DNA of 64,000 nt, from positions 284,001 to 348,000 of the forward strand of contig CAJNDS010002299.1 in the NCBI GenBank assembly GCA_905221605.1, read 5' to 3'. Source of the DNA: Symbiodinium natans. Its lineage: Eukaryota; Sar; Dinophyceae; Suessiales; Symbiodiniaceae. The notes beneath the pieces were generated by a model. It had not been told where the DNA came from. It did no database searches and was given only the letters and a program-made list of their open reading frames with translations. Positions 1 through 10,307 of the stretch are shown one piece after another. Numbering within the stretch: position 1 is the first letter of the stretch; each line of letters starts with the position of its first letter. The translations under genes and the position numbers were made by a program.

Positions 1-1
1 A

Positions 2-42
2 CCCTAAAACCAACCCCCAACCACACCACAGGGGGGGGGGGG
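2..42. repeat. Subtelomeric unit, copy 1, ending in poly-G
   Basis: A block reading CCCTAAAACCAACCCCCAAC, then CACACCACA, then a run of G. The same block recurs at 197-239, on the far side of the telomeric array. The duplication brackets the telomeric repeats and may be a local subtelomeric repeat or an assembly fold at a chromosome end. The G run length is unreliable in raw assemblies. Confidence 0.6.
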
Positions 43-72
43 ATCATCTTAGTACCCCATCCGCGGGGAAAA

Positions 73-205
73 CCCTAAACCCTAAACCCTAAACCCTAAA
101 CCCTAAACCCTAAAACCGTAAACCCTAAACCCTAAACCCTAAAACCCTAAAACCCTAAAACCCTAAACCCTAAACCCTAAACCCTAAACCCTAAAACCCT
201 AAAAC
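73..205. repeat. Telomeric repeat array (CCCTAAA)n
   Basis: About 18 units of CCCTAAA, several of them the 8-base variant CCCTAAAA and one reading CCCTAAAACCGTAAA. This is the plant/dinoflagellate-type telomere motif. The C-rich strand reads 5' to 3' into the window, as expected for a left chromosome end. The array is short and imperfect, and similar motifs occur internally (17.5, 18.1 and 43.0 kb), so an interstitial or subtelomeric position is also possible. Confidence 0.85.
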
Positions 206-239
206 CAACCCCCAACCACACCACAGGGGGGGGGGGGGG
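197..239. repeat. Subtelomeric unit, copy 2, ending in poly-G
   Basis: Near-exact second copy of the block at 2-42, with the same order of C-rich segment, CACACCACA and a G run. It directly abuts the last telomeric units. Confidence 0.6.
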
Positions 240-240
240 T

Positions 241-246
<6 letters not shown>

Positions 247-305
<59 letters not shown>
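247..305. repeat. Poly-G homopolymer, about 59 bases
   Basis: An unbroken run of G following ACCATT. Open frames across it translate as poly-proline or poly-glycine and are not genes. It could form stacked G-quadruplexes, but a run this long next to a contig edge is also a typical sequencing or assembly error. Confidence 0.8.
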
Positions 306-308
<3 letters not shown>

Positions 309-3300
309 GCCGGGGCTGAATCACATATATATATATGTGTATGTGTATATTCATTATATATTTAACCATCCATCTATCGGAGAATCCGACAGAAACTAAG
401 GCCCGCACCTGTCTGGCTTCGGCCTGTCCAAGCGCAGTTTGGCTGATGCATGCCCCCCTCCCTCCTCCTTTTGTACTGCTTCGTACGTACAATGAAACAA
501 TAGCAACACTCCGGCAAATAGACTTGTGCTACGCAGTGATGGTCGTCAGAATACATGAAGCAAACCTAACTCAGACACACACACACACACACAAGAATAG
601 ATATTGCATGTTGATTGAAACATCTTGAAAAAAATCAGTTTGGCCCTGGCTGTATTAATTGTTGCCTTGGGCAGAGGCCAGGGCAGCTCTGCTGCAGTGT
701 TGAAACAGGAAGTGCACGCTGATATTGGCTTGGCTTCAGCGAGTTTTGGCTTTTGGCCAGCTAGCCCTTCAGCTCCCCCAGTCCACCCCACTTTGCAAGG
801 GCACGTTCACCGCACATGCGCGACCTGTGAGCAGGGGTGTTTGGAAGCGTCCCTGCGATTTGCTGAAGTGATGCTCCAGGAATTGTGGATGCAACCCCGT
901 GTTCCTTCTCAAAACGCTGCGTTACGGTGTTGCTGTTGTGGAGGAGATGGATGTGGCTCCAGGGCTGGTGCATTGAAAGTTGATGCCAGCATGCTCCTTG
1001 CACTCGACAACTCCTGCATATCCCACAAGGATCAAGGGTACAAAGGGCATGCCTCGCAAGTCTAAGTGTGAACCTCGAGAGGCAGTTTGCTTCGAACTTT
1101 CTTGATTAGCAAGCCCCCCTCTCACATCCTTTGGCTATCCCAAATTCGTTGGCTTTCTTCTTCTCGGGCTTGTGACGTCAGTGACGTCAAAGAGTGAAGC
1201 CCAGTTGCTTTCGCGTGGCACTCCAAAAAAATCCACACGCTGAAATGGAAATACCAACCGCCAACCAACCTCGAGTCAGCTCAGTCAAACTTTACTTTGA
1301 AGTGCGAAATTGGAGATCGTATCCCATTTTTTACCACCCATGTCTTTCGAACTTGCAGGGGATGACGCTACAAGATTTACGAACGCTTGAAGTGGCTTTT
1401 GGGAGCGCAGTTCGGGTTAAGGCCTTATTGGCAGGCTTTGGGCTGGAGCTTATGGCGATTCCCCTACTTCAGATATGAGTCCAGAATCTAAATGTAAATC
1501 GTAGACACTTAACTTAGACTCTCAGGGCTGGAGTTCATGGCAGGGCCACAGGACTCCCACACCTTCGCAGGCTCCAGATGGATGGTCTCGATAACCTCTC
1601 TCAGAGTTCTGGCCACGGGCGACATGTCAGGACAACGCGGGCTACCCGCACCACCGCAATTCTTTATGCAATGGAGTTACATCCCCAAACTGCTCTGAGT
1701 ACGATAAGATGGACGAATCATGACGGCTCTACTCGATATGGCCGTTCTTGCAGTCAAGCAGCCGGTTCTAGAATGTTGGTCGGGCGGAAAAGCAGGTGGA
1801 CTTCGTGTTCTCCCCTGTCCTTCATGTGCCAGCTGTATCTTGAGAGTGGTGCAGACCCATATCTGAGCATTCTTTGCCTGGGTATCTAGTTGGGTTTTCC
1901 CTTCTTCTTTCTGCTTCTTCTCTCAACCCCCCCACCCCCCCCCCCCCCAACCCCGACCCCCCCCCCTCTACGCGTGCGCCCAGTGTTCGGAAGCGAGAGT
2001 CTGTCTCTCTCTCTCTCTCTCTCTCTCAGGGCTTCGGACGGTTTTGACATCAAAAACCAGACATCTTGAAAGATTCAAGGCATCTGATTGCATGCACCTG
2101 CTCACGCGGTGTCGCTGACATGTTCAGCACCTCAGCTGTCGTGTCGGAAAGCTTCCTTTGCTCAAGTAAGTGGATCAGATAATACCCATGGCAACCTCAT
2201 TTGGGGCTTAGTTTTCGTGTCCTGCTGCGCTCTTGAGCCCGACGGGCTTCCACACAGTTCAAGCAGTCTGGTCGACCCTCTTTGGTGCTTTCTGCCTCAC
2301 TTATGCGCACACTGAAGAGTCTTGTGAGGGTTCAGTGGCTTCCTTGGAACGGGTCCTGGGTCCTCTACACTTCTCGTCACTTTTCGGGGACTGTCGTTGA
2401 TGGAGCAACATAAACAATTGTCGTACCATCACGGACAAGCTGAGGTGTGGGTGGCCGCCCCTGTACCCGAAAAGGACTTATATTCTTCTTTCTACTAGTT
2501 TTGACTTGAAGGTGATTACTGGTGGATAAGGAATTGCAAAACAAAACAAGACGAAGGTTGATCCCAGGAAGCGTATAAGTTTGAAGAGACCAGGCCTGCA
2601 GAACCGATCGCGACAGGAGCAAAAGGAAGAACTGGCAGAAACACATAAAGTGGCCTTTGTGGCCATTGCCGTTTTACTTGCACGGCCGCTTCGCACTCTG
2701 TTGCTTTCTACTGTTCCGAGTTCGACCATGTCGGGCCCATTCTTAACGTGTCCCACTTGTTTGCAGTCTACTTCATGAGGCCCCCAAACTGCTCATTCAA
2801 GCAAGACACGTACTTGGGAAGCCGGAACTCCAGCTGCTTCAGGCTTAGTGGCCCCGACCCGCGGTGCGATTGCCTTGGGTTATGCTGGCATTGTTTGCGA
2901 AACTTGCCGAGAATTTGGGAGGGGGGGGGGTGGGACATGCAGCTATGCGTTTACGAGACCATCTTCCAGCAGTTCGAACATGTTTGTGCTACTGCTCCAC
3001 GACCACATTGGAGGGAGAGATCTGCCACGCCGACAACACCTGTTCTCTGATGAATCGCTCTTGTTGCTGACGGATCTACACAGCATGCCTAGATTGCGCC
3101 TTGCCTTGTGACTATACCACAGCATTCCCTTTTTTGAAGCATGATGCGCTTCGTCCGGCCCGTCCTTCGGAATCAACCCTGGGCGAGCCTTGCCTGCATC
3201 GATATCTCTTCCCACCTTGGTAGCTCAGAGTTGTCAATGGTCAGGGGCACGGCATGAATGTAAGACTTTGGCTTGCCACCGTATAAACAGACCAGATCAC

Positions 3301-5015
3301 AAACTGCAAGACAGTAACCCGAGCCTGTTGCAGCACCCTGCGCTGAGGTCGCGGCTTGGGTACAGTATCCTTTGCTGGCGATGTCGAGGGCGGGCCACGT
3401 TGAATGGCATTCATCCACCACAAGCAACCAGTCATCTGCAAACTTGGCCTGGGATGGTTGCCCACATTTTTGCATGGCAAGTAGTACTTGCTCGCTCTCT
3501 CGCAGGGGGGCAGTGTGGTAGGGCAGGGGCAGCTGGGGCTTCCAGCACCAAAACAAGCCAGCCTGAAACCACAAGCCCAATCGGCCCAAGCTACCCTCAT
3601 GCGATCGATCAAGGTCTCGGGTGAGAACAGGTCGCCGTACAAATCCTGGATGCGCAAGGCTTCAGGACAGCGGCGACCTACTGATTTTGAGATGGAAACT
3701 TCACACTGAAATTTCAGGGTAAGGGTATAAGACATCGGATTGGTCTGTCGAAGGAACAGGTCGAGTGTAAAAGCATCGCATGACAACGATGGTGTCAACT
3801 CGCAACTGCACTGACTACCATTAGCTCCTGAGGTCCAAATCTAATCAGGACAGCCTGACAGTGACGGCCAACAGCCAAAAGTGTTCATGACTCAACAACT
3901 CTTCATGAGCAAATGTTCTTGCGGTCTTGCGTGAACATGACAAGTTCCTTCTGCCTTGTTCTTGTTACTCTTCCTCACGTCGTGCCATGCACTGATTCTG
4001 CCAAAAGCAGATAAGCTGCATACATGTCTGGGCAACGATGCCGCGTTCGGAAATGCTCGATGTCCGCCTGAACAGCAGTGATGACGGTTGCTCTTGCTGG
4101 TCCCGCGGTGTTCTAATTCTTCTGCGGCAGGCTCAGGTTGATGTGAGCATGTTTCGATCTATGCCATCAAAGTAGTAGTATCCATCTAACCAGTGGGCCT
4201 GTCCAGCAAGGCATGTTCAGCGCGGCACTGTGCTAGCATCCGTATTTCACGGCAAACCACAAGCACATGCTGCTGGCGTTTCTACTCACTTTTGTCTATG
4301 AGTGTAGATTACGTAGTGGAATCCTGACAGCCCGAGTCCCTGCCCACTGAACCCTCAAGCCGGGCCGGGCACGGCATCACCGCGCTGCAAGGAGCTCTAG
4401 GAACAGCTGAACACATGTTACGACAGATGTTTTGCCGTTCGCATCCGTGCTTTGTGCTTGCATGCAGCTGAGGGAAGTGCAAAGCAAAGCATGCTTCCTG
4501 AAGCCACCCCATGATTGATCAACTGAACACCAGGATTTCAGTGCTCCAATTGCTCCCACGCCTCGGATCTTGCAAGAAGTGCTCGCTGATTCTTCAGCTT
4601 TTGTCCTAGTCAGATGCTTGCAGGGCCGGCGATGCGAGGAGCCGAGGAGTTTGAGATGAAGGCAAACCAGGGGAGCACAGATTTAAAAAGACACAGCAGC
4701 GCGCTCCTTGTGACGTCTCGATCCAAGTCTTCAACTGCTCAACTTCCGCCTGAAGTGTCTCGGCCTGGCGCAAGTCTAATCAGGCAACGAAAGACAGAAG
4801 AGGGATGAATGGCCGGAGGAGGAATTGACGGCGTGTCTGTTTACATGCGTGTGTTGCGCACTGCACGGCAACATGGGCCAGGATCTGCTTGCGACTAGCG
4901 TTCGCTGCAGTAAGGCAGGGTTTATACAGACATCTTGCATCTTCGCTGCCCCTATAATGGAGCTGTGCCGGACCACAGATGCACTGCCAACAGCACTCTC
5001 ACAGGCGTCAAAGAC
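306..5015. other. No recognisable gene
   Basis: Only short open frames without recognisable domains. It contains a (CA)8 tract near 577, a C-rich tract at 1926-1970 and a (TC)n tract near 2003-2028. A minus-strand frame at 3173-3589 contains a short VVDECH string resembling an SF2 helicase motif II. It has no other helicase motif and was not accepted as a gene. Confidence 0.5.
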
Positions 5016-5023
5016 CCATAGAG

Positions 5024-5115
5024 GATGCCCTTATACTAACAGCCCTAAATAGGGACTATAGTACCCCCTATTATATTCCCCATTAAGGACTGTTAGTATA
5101 ACGGGGAACATCCCA
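5024..5115. mobile_element. Palindromic MITE, copy 1
   Basis: A ~92-bp element whose two halves are inverted repeats: left arm CTTATACTAACAGCCCTAAA, right arm ending ACTGTTAGTATAACGGGGAA then CATCCCA. It is flanked by an exact 8-bp target duplication CCATAGAG at 5016-5023 and 5116-5123. The outermost bases of the left arm are lost compared with the copy at 38798. It has no coding capacity, so it would be mobilised in trans. Confidence 0.8.
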
Positions 5116-5347
5116 CCATAGAGCGATCATTCTCAGGCAAGTCACAGCTTGCTCTGCCTAGGCTGTGAGCACAAAACCAACAAAGACCCTTGCGGGCAGG
5201 AAGCATGCAAGAGACTGTTCACACAATGCCCCGGCTTAAGTTTCAAGAGGTCATGCGGGCGTGAGCATGCGGCTTTAGCCTAAGCAAATTATTAACAAAG
5301 AGACGGTGGTCGGTCCCTTTTTGGTCCCCTGTGACACGGGGCAGTTT

Positions 5348-5553
5348 GGCATCATGGGTGTATCGGCTGCAGCAAAGGCTCAATAGCCCGCACAGCGCTG
5401 AAAAATAGCAACAATTACTTCAATTGTCAAGGGCAGACCTTGCAGCAATGGGCATCATGGGTGTATCGGCTGCAGCAAAGGCTCAATAGCCCGCACAGCG
5501 CTGAAACATAGCAATAATTACTTCAATTGTCAAGGGCCGACCTTGCAGCAATG
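5348..5553. repeat. Tandem duplication, 2 x 103 bp
   Basis: Two adjacent 103-bp units (5348-5450 and 5451-5553), each beginning GGCATCATGGGTGTATCGGC and ending CTTGCAGCAATG. They differ at only a handful of positions, which indicates a recent duplication. No coding sense was recognised in either unit. Confidence 0.85.
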
Positions 5554-7567
5554 AATGAAAAGCCGGAATTCCTGCAGTATTGGTAGTTTTTGCTATCGCC
5601 GCTGCCCTCCCAACGATTGTTCAACGTCGCGGGTTCTTTTTTGTGCAAAAAGGCAAGAGAAAGGAGCTCTTCCTGACCGGAACTGCTTTCACGCGCGACG
5701 AGTTGTCGTCAACAGCAGCATCACCACCAAAATGATCCTCACCTCTTGCAATAACCCCCCAACCCACCACCAAAACAAAAAACAACAATCTCCTCATTTG
5801 CACCCGAGTGTCCATCCGTTGTCTCCTCTTTTCTTGCGGCTCTTCTTTCTCAGCATCGTCTGCGCTATCTGCATCTTCCACGACAATCTGACCCATCATT
5901 CCACCTCAGCCGGTTGGAGTAGGTTGGACCTCGAAAGTGGACACTGGCGACTAGAGACTGCACTGACTTGATCAGCGGCCCTTGGTCGGATGAATGCCCT
6001 GTTTCAGGCATTCTCTTGCCGTTGCGTGATGTAGGAGAATGCCAATGGAGGCAAGGAGCCTGGGTAGATCGCTGAAGTTGAGGCTGCGATGACACCTCAC
6101 ATGGCAGGTGGTCTATACTGATGTCAGATTTATCCCTGGACCTTCGGACCTTCTACCCCCGAAACTTGAAGCCCCGGATGTGGCAAAGCCGCCGGTCAGC
6201 AAGGCATTAGCTGCACTCGCACGCGCTGAACATCTCGAAATAACTGCAAGTATGCTGGGCGGTCTTAGTCACTCCCACTATAACGTTAGTCTTTCCAGAC
6301 ACATAAACGGTCCGATTGTTCTTGTATGTTCGGGTAGTTGCGGGATCTTGGCCACGCGGATAAAATGTGGGAATATTCCAACGCTCCCTGTACATCCCCA
6401 AAGCTGCATCAAAGTTGCACGGCATACCTCAGTTGCAAAAACGCTCAGGAATTGGGGAAAGAAGCGTCGCAGCCTTGACAAGGTGGGCTTGGACGCCTAT
6501 TGCTGGAGCATCTTCTTTCCGAATCATGTAGCAGCAGTTCTAGCAGTTCTATAGTGTCAGTTGCACACCAGGAAGTTCCTGAAAAGGAGACGCACAGCGG
6601 GTCAGCAACGACACATGGAGACCTGAAAGAAAACCTGAAATTGCGCAATCTGCCACCGGGTTTGGCTCCTGCGACACCAGGCGGTTGCCCTCTGATGTTC
6701 AGAAACAGGAGTGGCAACCCGCAAATCACTGACCCGTTAAGGGAAACCTCGCCAGATACTGGTACTTTCCTGCGTAGGAGCAAACTCGCATGACCCGCCT
6801 GTCTATAAACCCTAAAGCCTTTGCCCAGCCTGATCTCTTCAATCCAGAGCGCCCTGTGCCCCCCCAAAAAAACCATTCAACCCTGAAACGCTTGTAACAC
6901 CCTTTTTTGCAACCTATAGCTTACGGTGAGCTGCGGGCTTCGACGGTTCGAATCGTTGCCTCTCTGGCAGCTGCCAGCTCCTGTTGACGGTTCATGCTTG
7001 GGATAGTATTAAAAATTCACATTTATGTTCCTTATTGAGTTGTAGTTAAAGTACTCTTAAACATATAAAATGTTACCCAACTATGACAAAGTTGAGTTCG
7101 GGGCTGCTCCGAATATTCGACTTAACTAATAATTACTTGTCCAGCTTCCTACCAACAATGGTTCTGTGTGTGATTTTTATATGACCCGCCACGTGGTAAA
7201 CGTTTCGTTCCCCAAGCAGCACTTGCGTGTGCGGGTTCGCAAGTATCGTCTAAAGTCCCAAGCGCCTGGTCTACACAGTGGGGGGAGCGACGTACCTGGA
7301 CAGCACATGCAGAAGCACGTGGAAATACATGAGCTGCTTGGATGTCCCCGATGGCCTTCAGGCTGCACGCCAGATCGCCAGCCTGAAACTCATGTGTCAC
7401 CGGTTGAACAAATCCACATGAACGAATGCGTGAGATGTTTGGTAAGAGGACGGAGGGTTAGGTGGGCGTTTGCTATCTGAACGGTCTCATTCAGCCTGCT
7501 GTTGTCTGTTGTGATCTGTTTGTTGTTTCTTCCTCGCTGTTGGTGAGGTCGATGGTCATCACGATGA
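5554..7567. other. No recognisable gene
   Basis: Mixed-composition DNA with only short open frames and no recognisable domain. A somewhat AT-richer patch lies near 7000-7140. Confidence 0.5.
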
Positions 7568-7641
7568 GTCTGTAAAGACAAAGCATTTGAAATTGGAGCA
7601 GGGAGTCTGTAAACCCAAAGCATTTGAAATTGGAGCAGGCA
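7568..7641. repeat. Tandem duplication, 2 x 37 bp
   Basis: Two adjacent copies (7568-7604 and 7605-7641) beginning GTCTGTAAA and sharing CAAAGCATTTGAAATTGGAG. They differ at a few bases only. Confidence 0.8.
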
Positions 7642-8007
7642 GAAACGAGGGACCCTGGCTGCCAACCAAGATTTGTGTTCATTGGTCAGGATACGACAAA
7701 GGGACACCCGGCGATGTAGCTGCTTGCAAGACGAGCTTCCGCACTACGGTCGGGTGTCCTGGCCTGAAGACAAAGAAATCTAGCCCCTCATCTTCCTCCA
7801 GCTATTTTGCCAGCTATGCTCCTTCTTCTTCTTGCCATCACAAGAATAAAGAACGTCAAAACCAAAATCAAATAGTCAGAAAGCGCAAATAGGTCTAGGA
7901 CAAAGAAGAGGAAGAGAAGAGTGCTTCAGCTGAGCTGTTTCGGCTCCGCCACTTACACGGAGTGTTTCACACATGTTTGGTGTAGGTGTTCATCAAAGCC
8001 TATGTAC

Positions 8008-8106
8008 TGGGATGTTCCCCCTTTTGCTAACAGTCCTTAATTGGGATTAGAGTGTCCCCTACTATGATCCCTATTAAGGACTGTTAGTATAAGGGGAAGA
8101 TCCCAA
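8008..8106. mobile_element. Palindromic MITE, copy 2
   Basis: A 99-bp element with long terminal inverted repeats. The left arm starts TGGGATGTTCCCCC and continues CTAACAGTCCTTAA; the right arm reads TTAAGGACTGTTAGTATAAG and ends GATCCCAA. It is flanked by a perfect direct repeat CCTATGTAC at 7999-8007 and 8107-8115, of which 8 bp fits the target duplication of the other copies. Confidence 0.88.
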
Positions 8107-8115
8107 CCTATGTAC

Positions 8116-10106
8116 GCTTGATAGATCAGATCCTAGCCCGGATTCTTCCTGAGTGGGTTGGTGTTATGACCACTGGCAGAATTGGCAGAAGGATAATTCT
8201 TGGAAGAATGCACCTAAACAGACCATGACTATAGTACCACCAGCAATCCTCTTGCAGACCTAAAAAGGCAAACACGAAGGTAAAGCCACAGTCAAAGGCA
8301 AGTAATTACCTCAATCAACGAATCTTCCTCGGCAGCCCCGGTGTGCTGATCCTTTGCCAGTGATGATCAGCGGTGGGGTTTCAAGTCCGAAAGAAAAGAC
8401 CAACAACATGTTTCCAAGGATCTGCAAACTCTTGCGACTCCGGCCGACGTTGGGGCAACTCGACAACATTCATGCCACCAGCTCAGATGCCAATTGCAAA
8501 ACTTTGTCGGAGCAGCGGTTCAGTGCCACTGAGTGCATATTTTCAGGTGTGGCTACTTCTAGCCGTGCTCGTCTGATGTCGGACCCTTCCAGCGTCCTTG
8601 AAGCACAGCGCATGTGCAGTTACAGCGAAAGGGGTGGGTGCCTCAGTATGTTGTGTGGTGGATTGATTCTTTGGTGCGACACAACTCGGAATCCTGACAA
8701 CGCCGATCGAGAGCTTGAGCTCACAGAACATTTTCAGTTTCTGAGTCGCCAATGTGGAGTGCATGAATCTTGAGACTATAACCGGGGTCAAGTCTGTAAA
8801 ATTTCACTGTAAAAGGCCATGGCTTCCCGTCATGGTGCCTGCATTCTCTCGAGTTCCCTGGGCTCTGCCAGAGATGGTTTGAATATCAGGCCCTTCGGGT
8901 TCGAGTCAAGAACAGGCCCAAACTAAAAACCAATCTAGCAGTGTGGACATGGGTGGAGGAGACCTCAAGTGACCAGACAGTGACGTCGAGCGAGCCTCCG
9001 GCTCCTGCCAACTCAGCATGGTAGCAACACTTGTTGGTTCTGGGTTCTTGTGTTGTTGTGTTCGTTTTGGATCGCTCGAACCTTTGGAACACTTGATCCG
9101 AGAGTAGCAGCTTCGCATTCGTCTTCAATGTGGCAATACTGGCTGCCGATCGAGCCTCCTCGACCTTGATGGCGGGCTTCCTGAAGCCGCCACCTTGTCT
9201 GTCCCAAAGGCGGCAAACGCATTCCAACAGACATGGCCACCGATGCCCGCTAAGATCTAGCCGCGCCCCACCCTACCTCCCGAACCCCGGGCTACTACTC
9301 CACATTTGACATGGCATGCACCCAGCTTTTCTTTGCAGGTCTAGAGCCACAATTCAAACAGCGAGCGCAAGACACGATCAGAAAGATCAAGCAAATGAGA
9401 TCTTTCTTCAAGTCTGAACATATCTTTTGGGCTGCAATCCCAAGAGTGACGGCAAACCTTCCCAGCACTGTGCGGAGAGCGGCCAAGCTTGGAGACATAT
9501 GCATTCACGCTCACATTCTGGACGAAATACCGGCGCAAGTTGCGCTCAATCCTGAGCACAGGTGGAACAGTAGCCCCTCCACCCCAAGCCTTGTAAACAA
9601 CACACCCATCAAGGCAGCCAAGCATCTGATGTGTGAGCTCCTCACATGCAACTTCATCAAATGTGGCTAAGTGTCCAACTTTTTGAACTTGGAGCAACAG
9701 AGCAGAGGCGTTCCCATTCTATCTGCCAGCACTATTTGGAAGGCTTTGGGATTGTGCTTCGGAAGGCACCTGAGACAAACAATGCAGTTCGAACACGATC
9801 CTGGCGGAGGCACTGCTTACCAACTAAGTATCGAAGGAAGCCAGGAAGGGCCCGAAAGTACCCGGAGGCTTGTGGTACTACGCACCGCACTTGACATGGG
9901 CCGCGAACTCATGCGAGCTCAACCTGCCACCGCGCCTTCATGGGCGTGATGATGAGTGCAGCCTTGCAGCCGCCTGGCAGAAGGCTCACCGCTTGGATGA
10001 CCTTGGATCACTTGCAAGGCTGGAAGCCCAGAACGTCGCAGGCGACTGAGGGCTCTCTGCTAAGTTCGGTGGTTTGTGATTCAGGGTTCAGGGTTTCTGC
10101 AGCACT
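8116..10106. other. No recognisable gene
   Basis: Several overlapping open frames of about 100-140 codons on both strands, none with a recognisable domain or convincing codon bias. A minus-strand frame at 9341-9697 is uninterrupted and protein-like but has no motif I can name. Confidence 0.4.
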
Positions 10107-10307
10107 CTATTTGGATTTGGGCTTTAGGGTTGCGAGTTGCCCTGGCAAAAGTAGTCTTGGTCGAGAGGCGTGTGCAGCCACAAGAGTCTTTCCAGAGCCA
10201 GGAACGCCGCACAAGCAGACTTTCTTGGGCTTCGGTCTACGCGCAGCCTTGGCCCCCTTGGCTGTTGCAGGGGAGCCCAGTGTCAGCCTTAAACTTGCTG
10301 GGTTCAT
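10107..10307 (-). CDS. Possible exon with Walker A (P-loop) motif
   Basis: A 66-residue minus-strand frame in which a basic segment (KPKK) is followed by a hydrophobic strand and a textbook Walker A signature, CGVPGSGKT at about residues 33-41. The pattern of hydrophobic residues, then GxPGxGKT, then small or hydrophobic residues, is that of real P-loop NTPases. No Walker B or other NTPase motif was found nearby, so this would be one exon of a split gene, a gene fragment, or chance. The family cannot be named. Confidence 0.25.
   Translation of the reverse strand: MNPASLRLTLGSPATAKGAKAARRPKPKKVCLCGVPGSGKTLVAAHASRPRLLLPGQLATLKPKSK

Noticed and set aside
3173-3589. Minus-strand frame with VVDECH, resembling a DExH helicase motif II
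   Set aside because: No P-loop or other helicase motif in any nearby frame; a four-residue match is not enough.
6940-6960. GGTTCGAATCG, a tRNA B-box-like word (also on the minus strand near 60450)
   Set aside because: The bases around it do not form a T-arm stem and no A box or acceptor stem is present.
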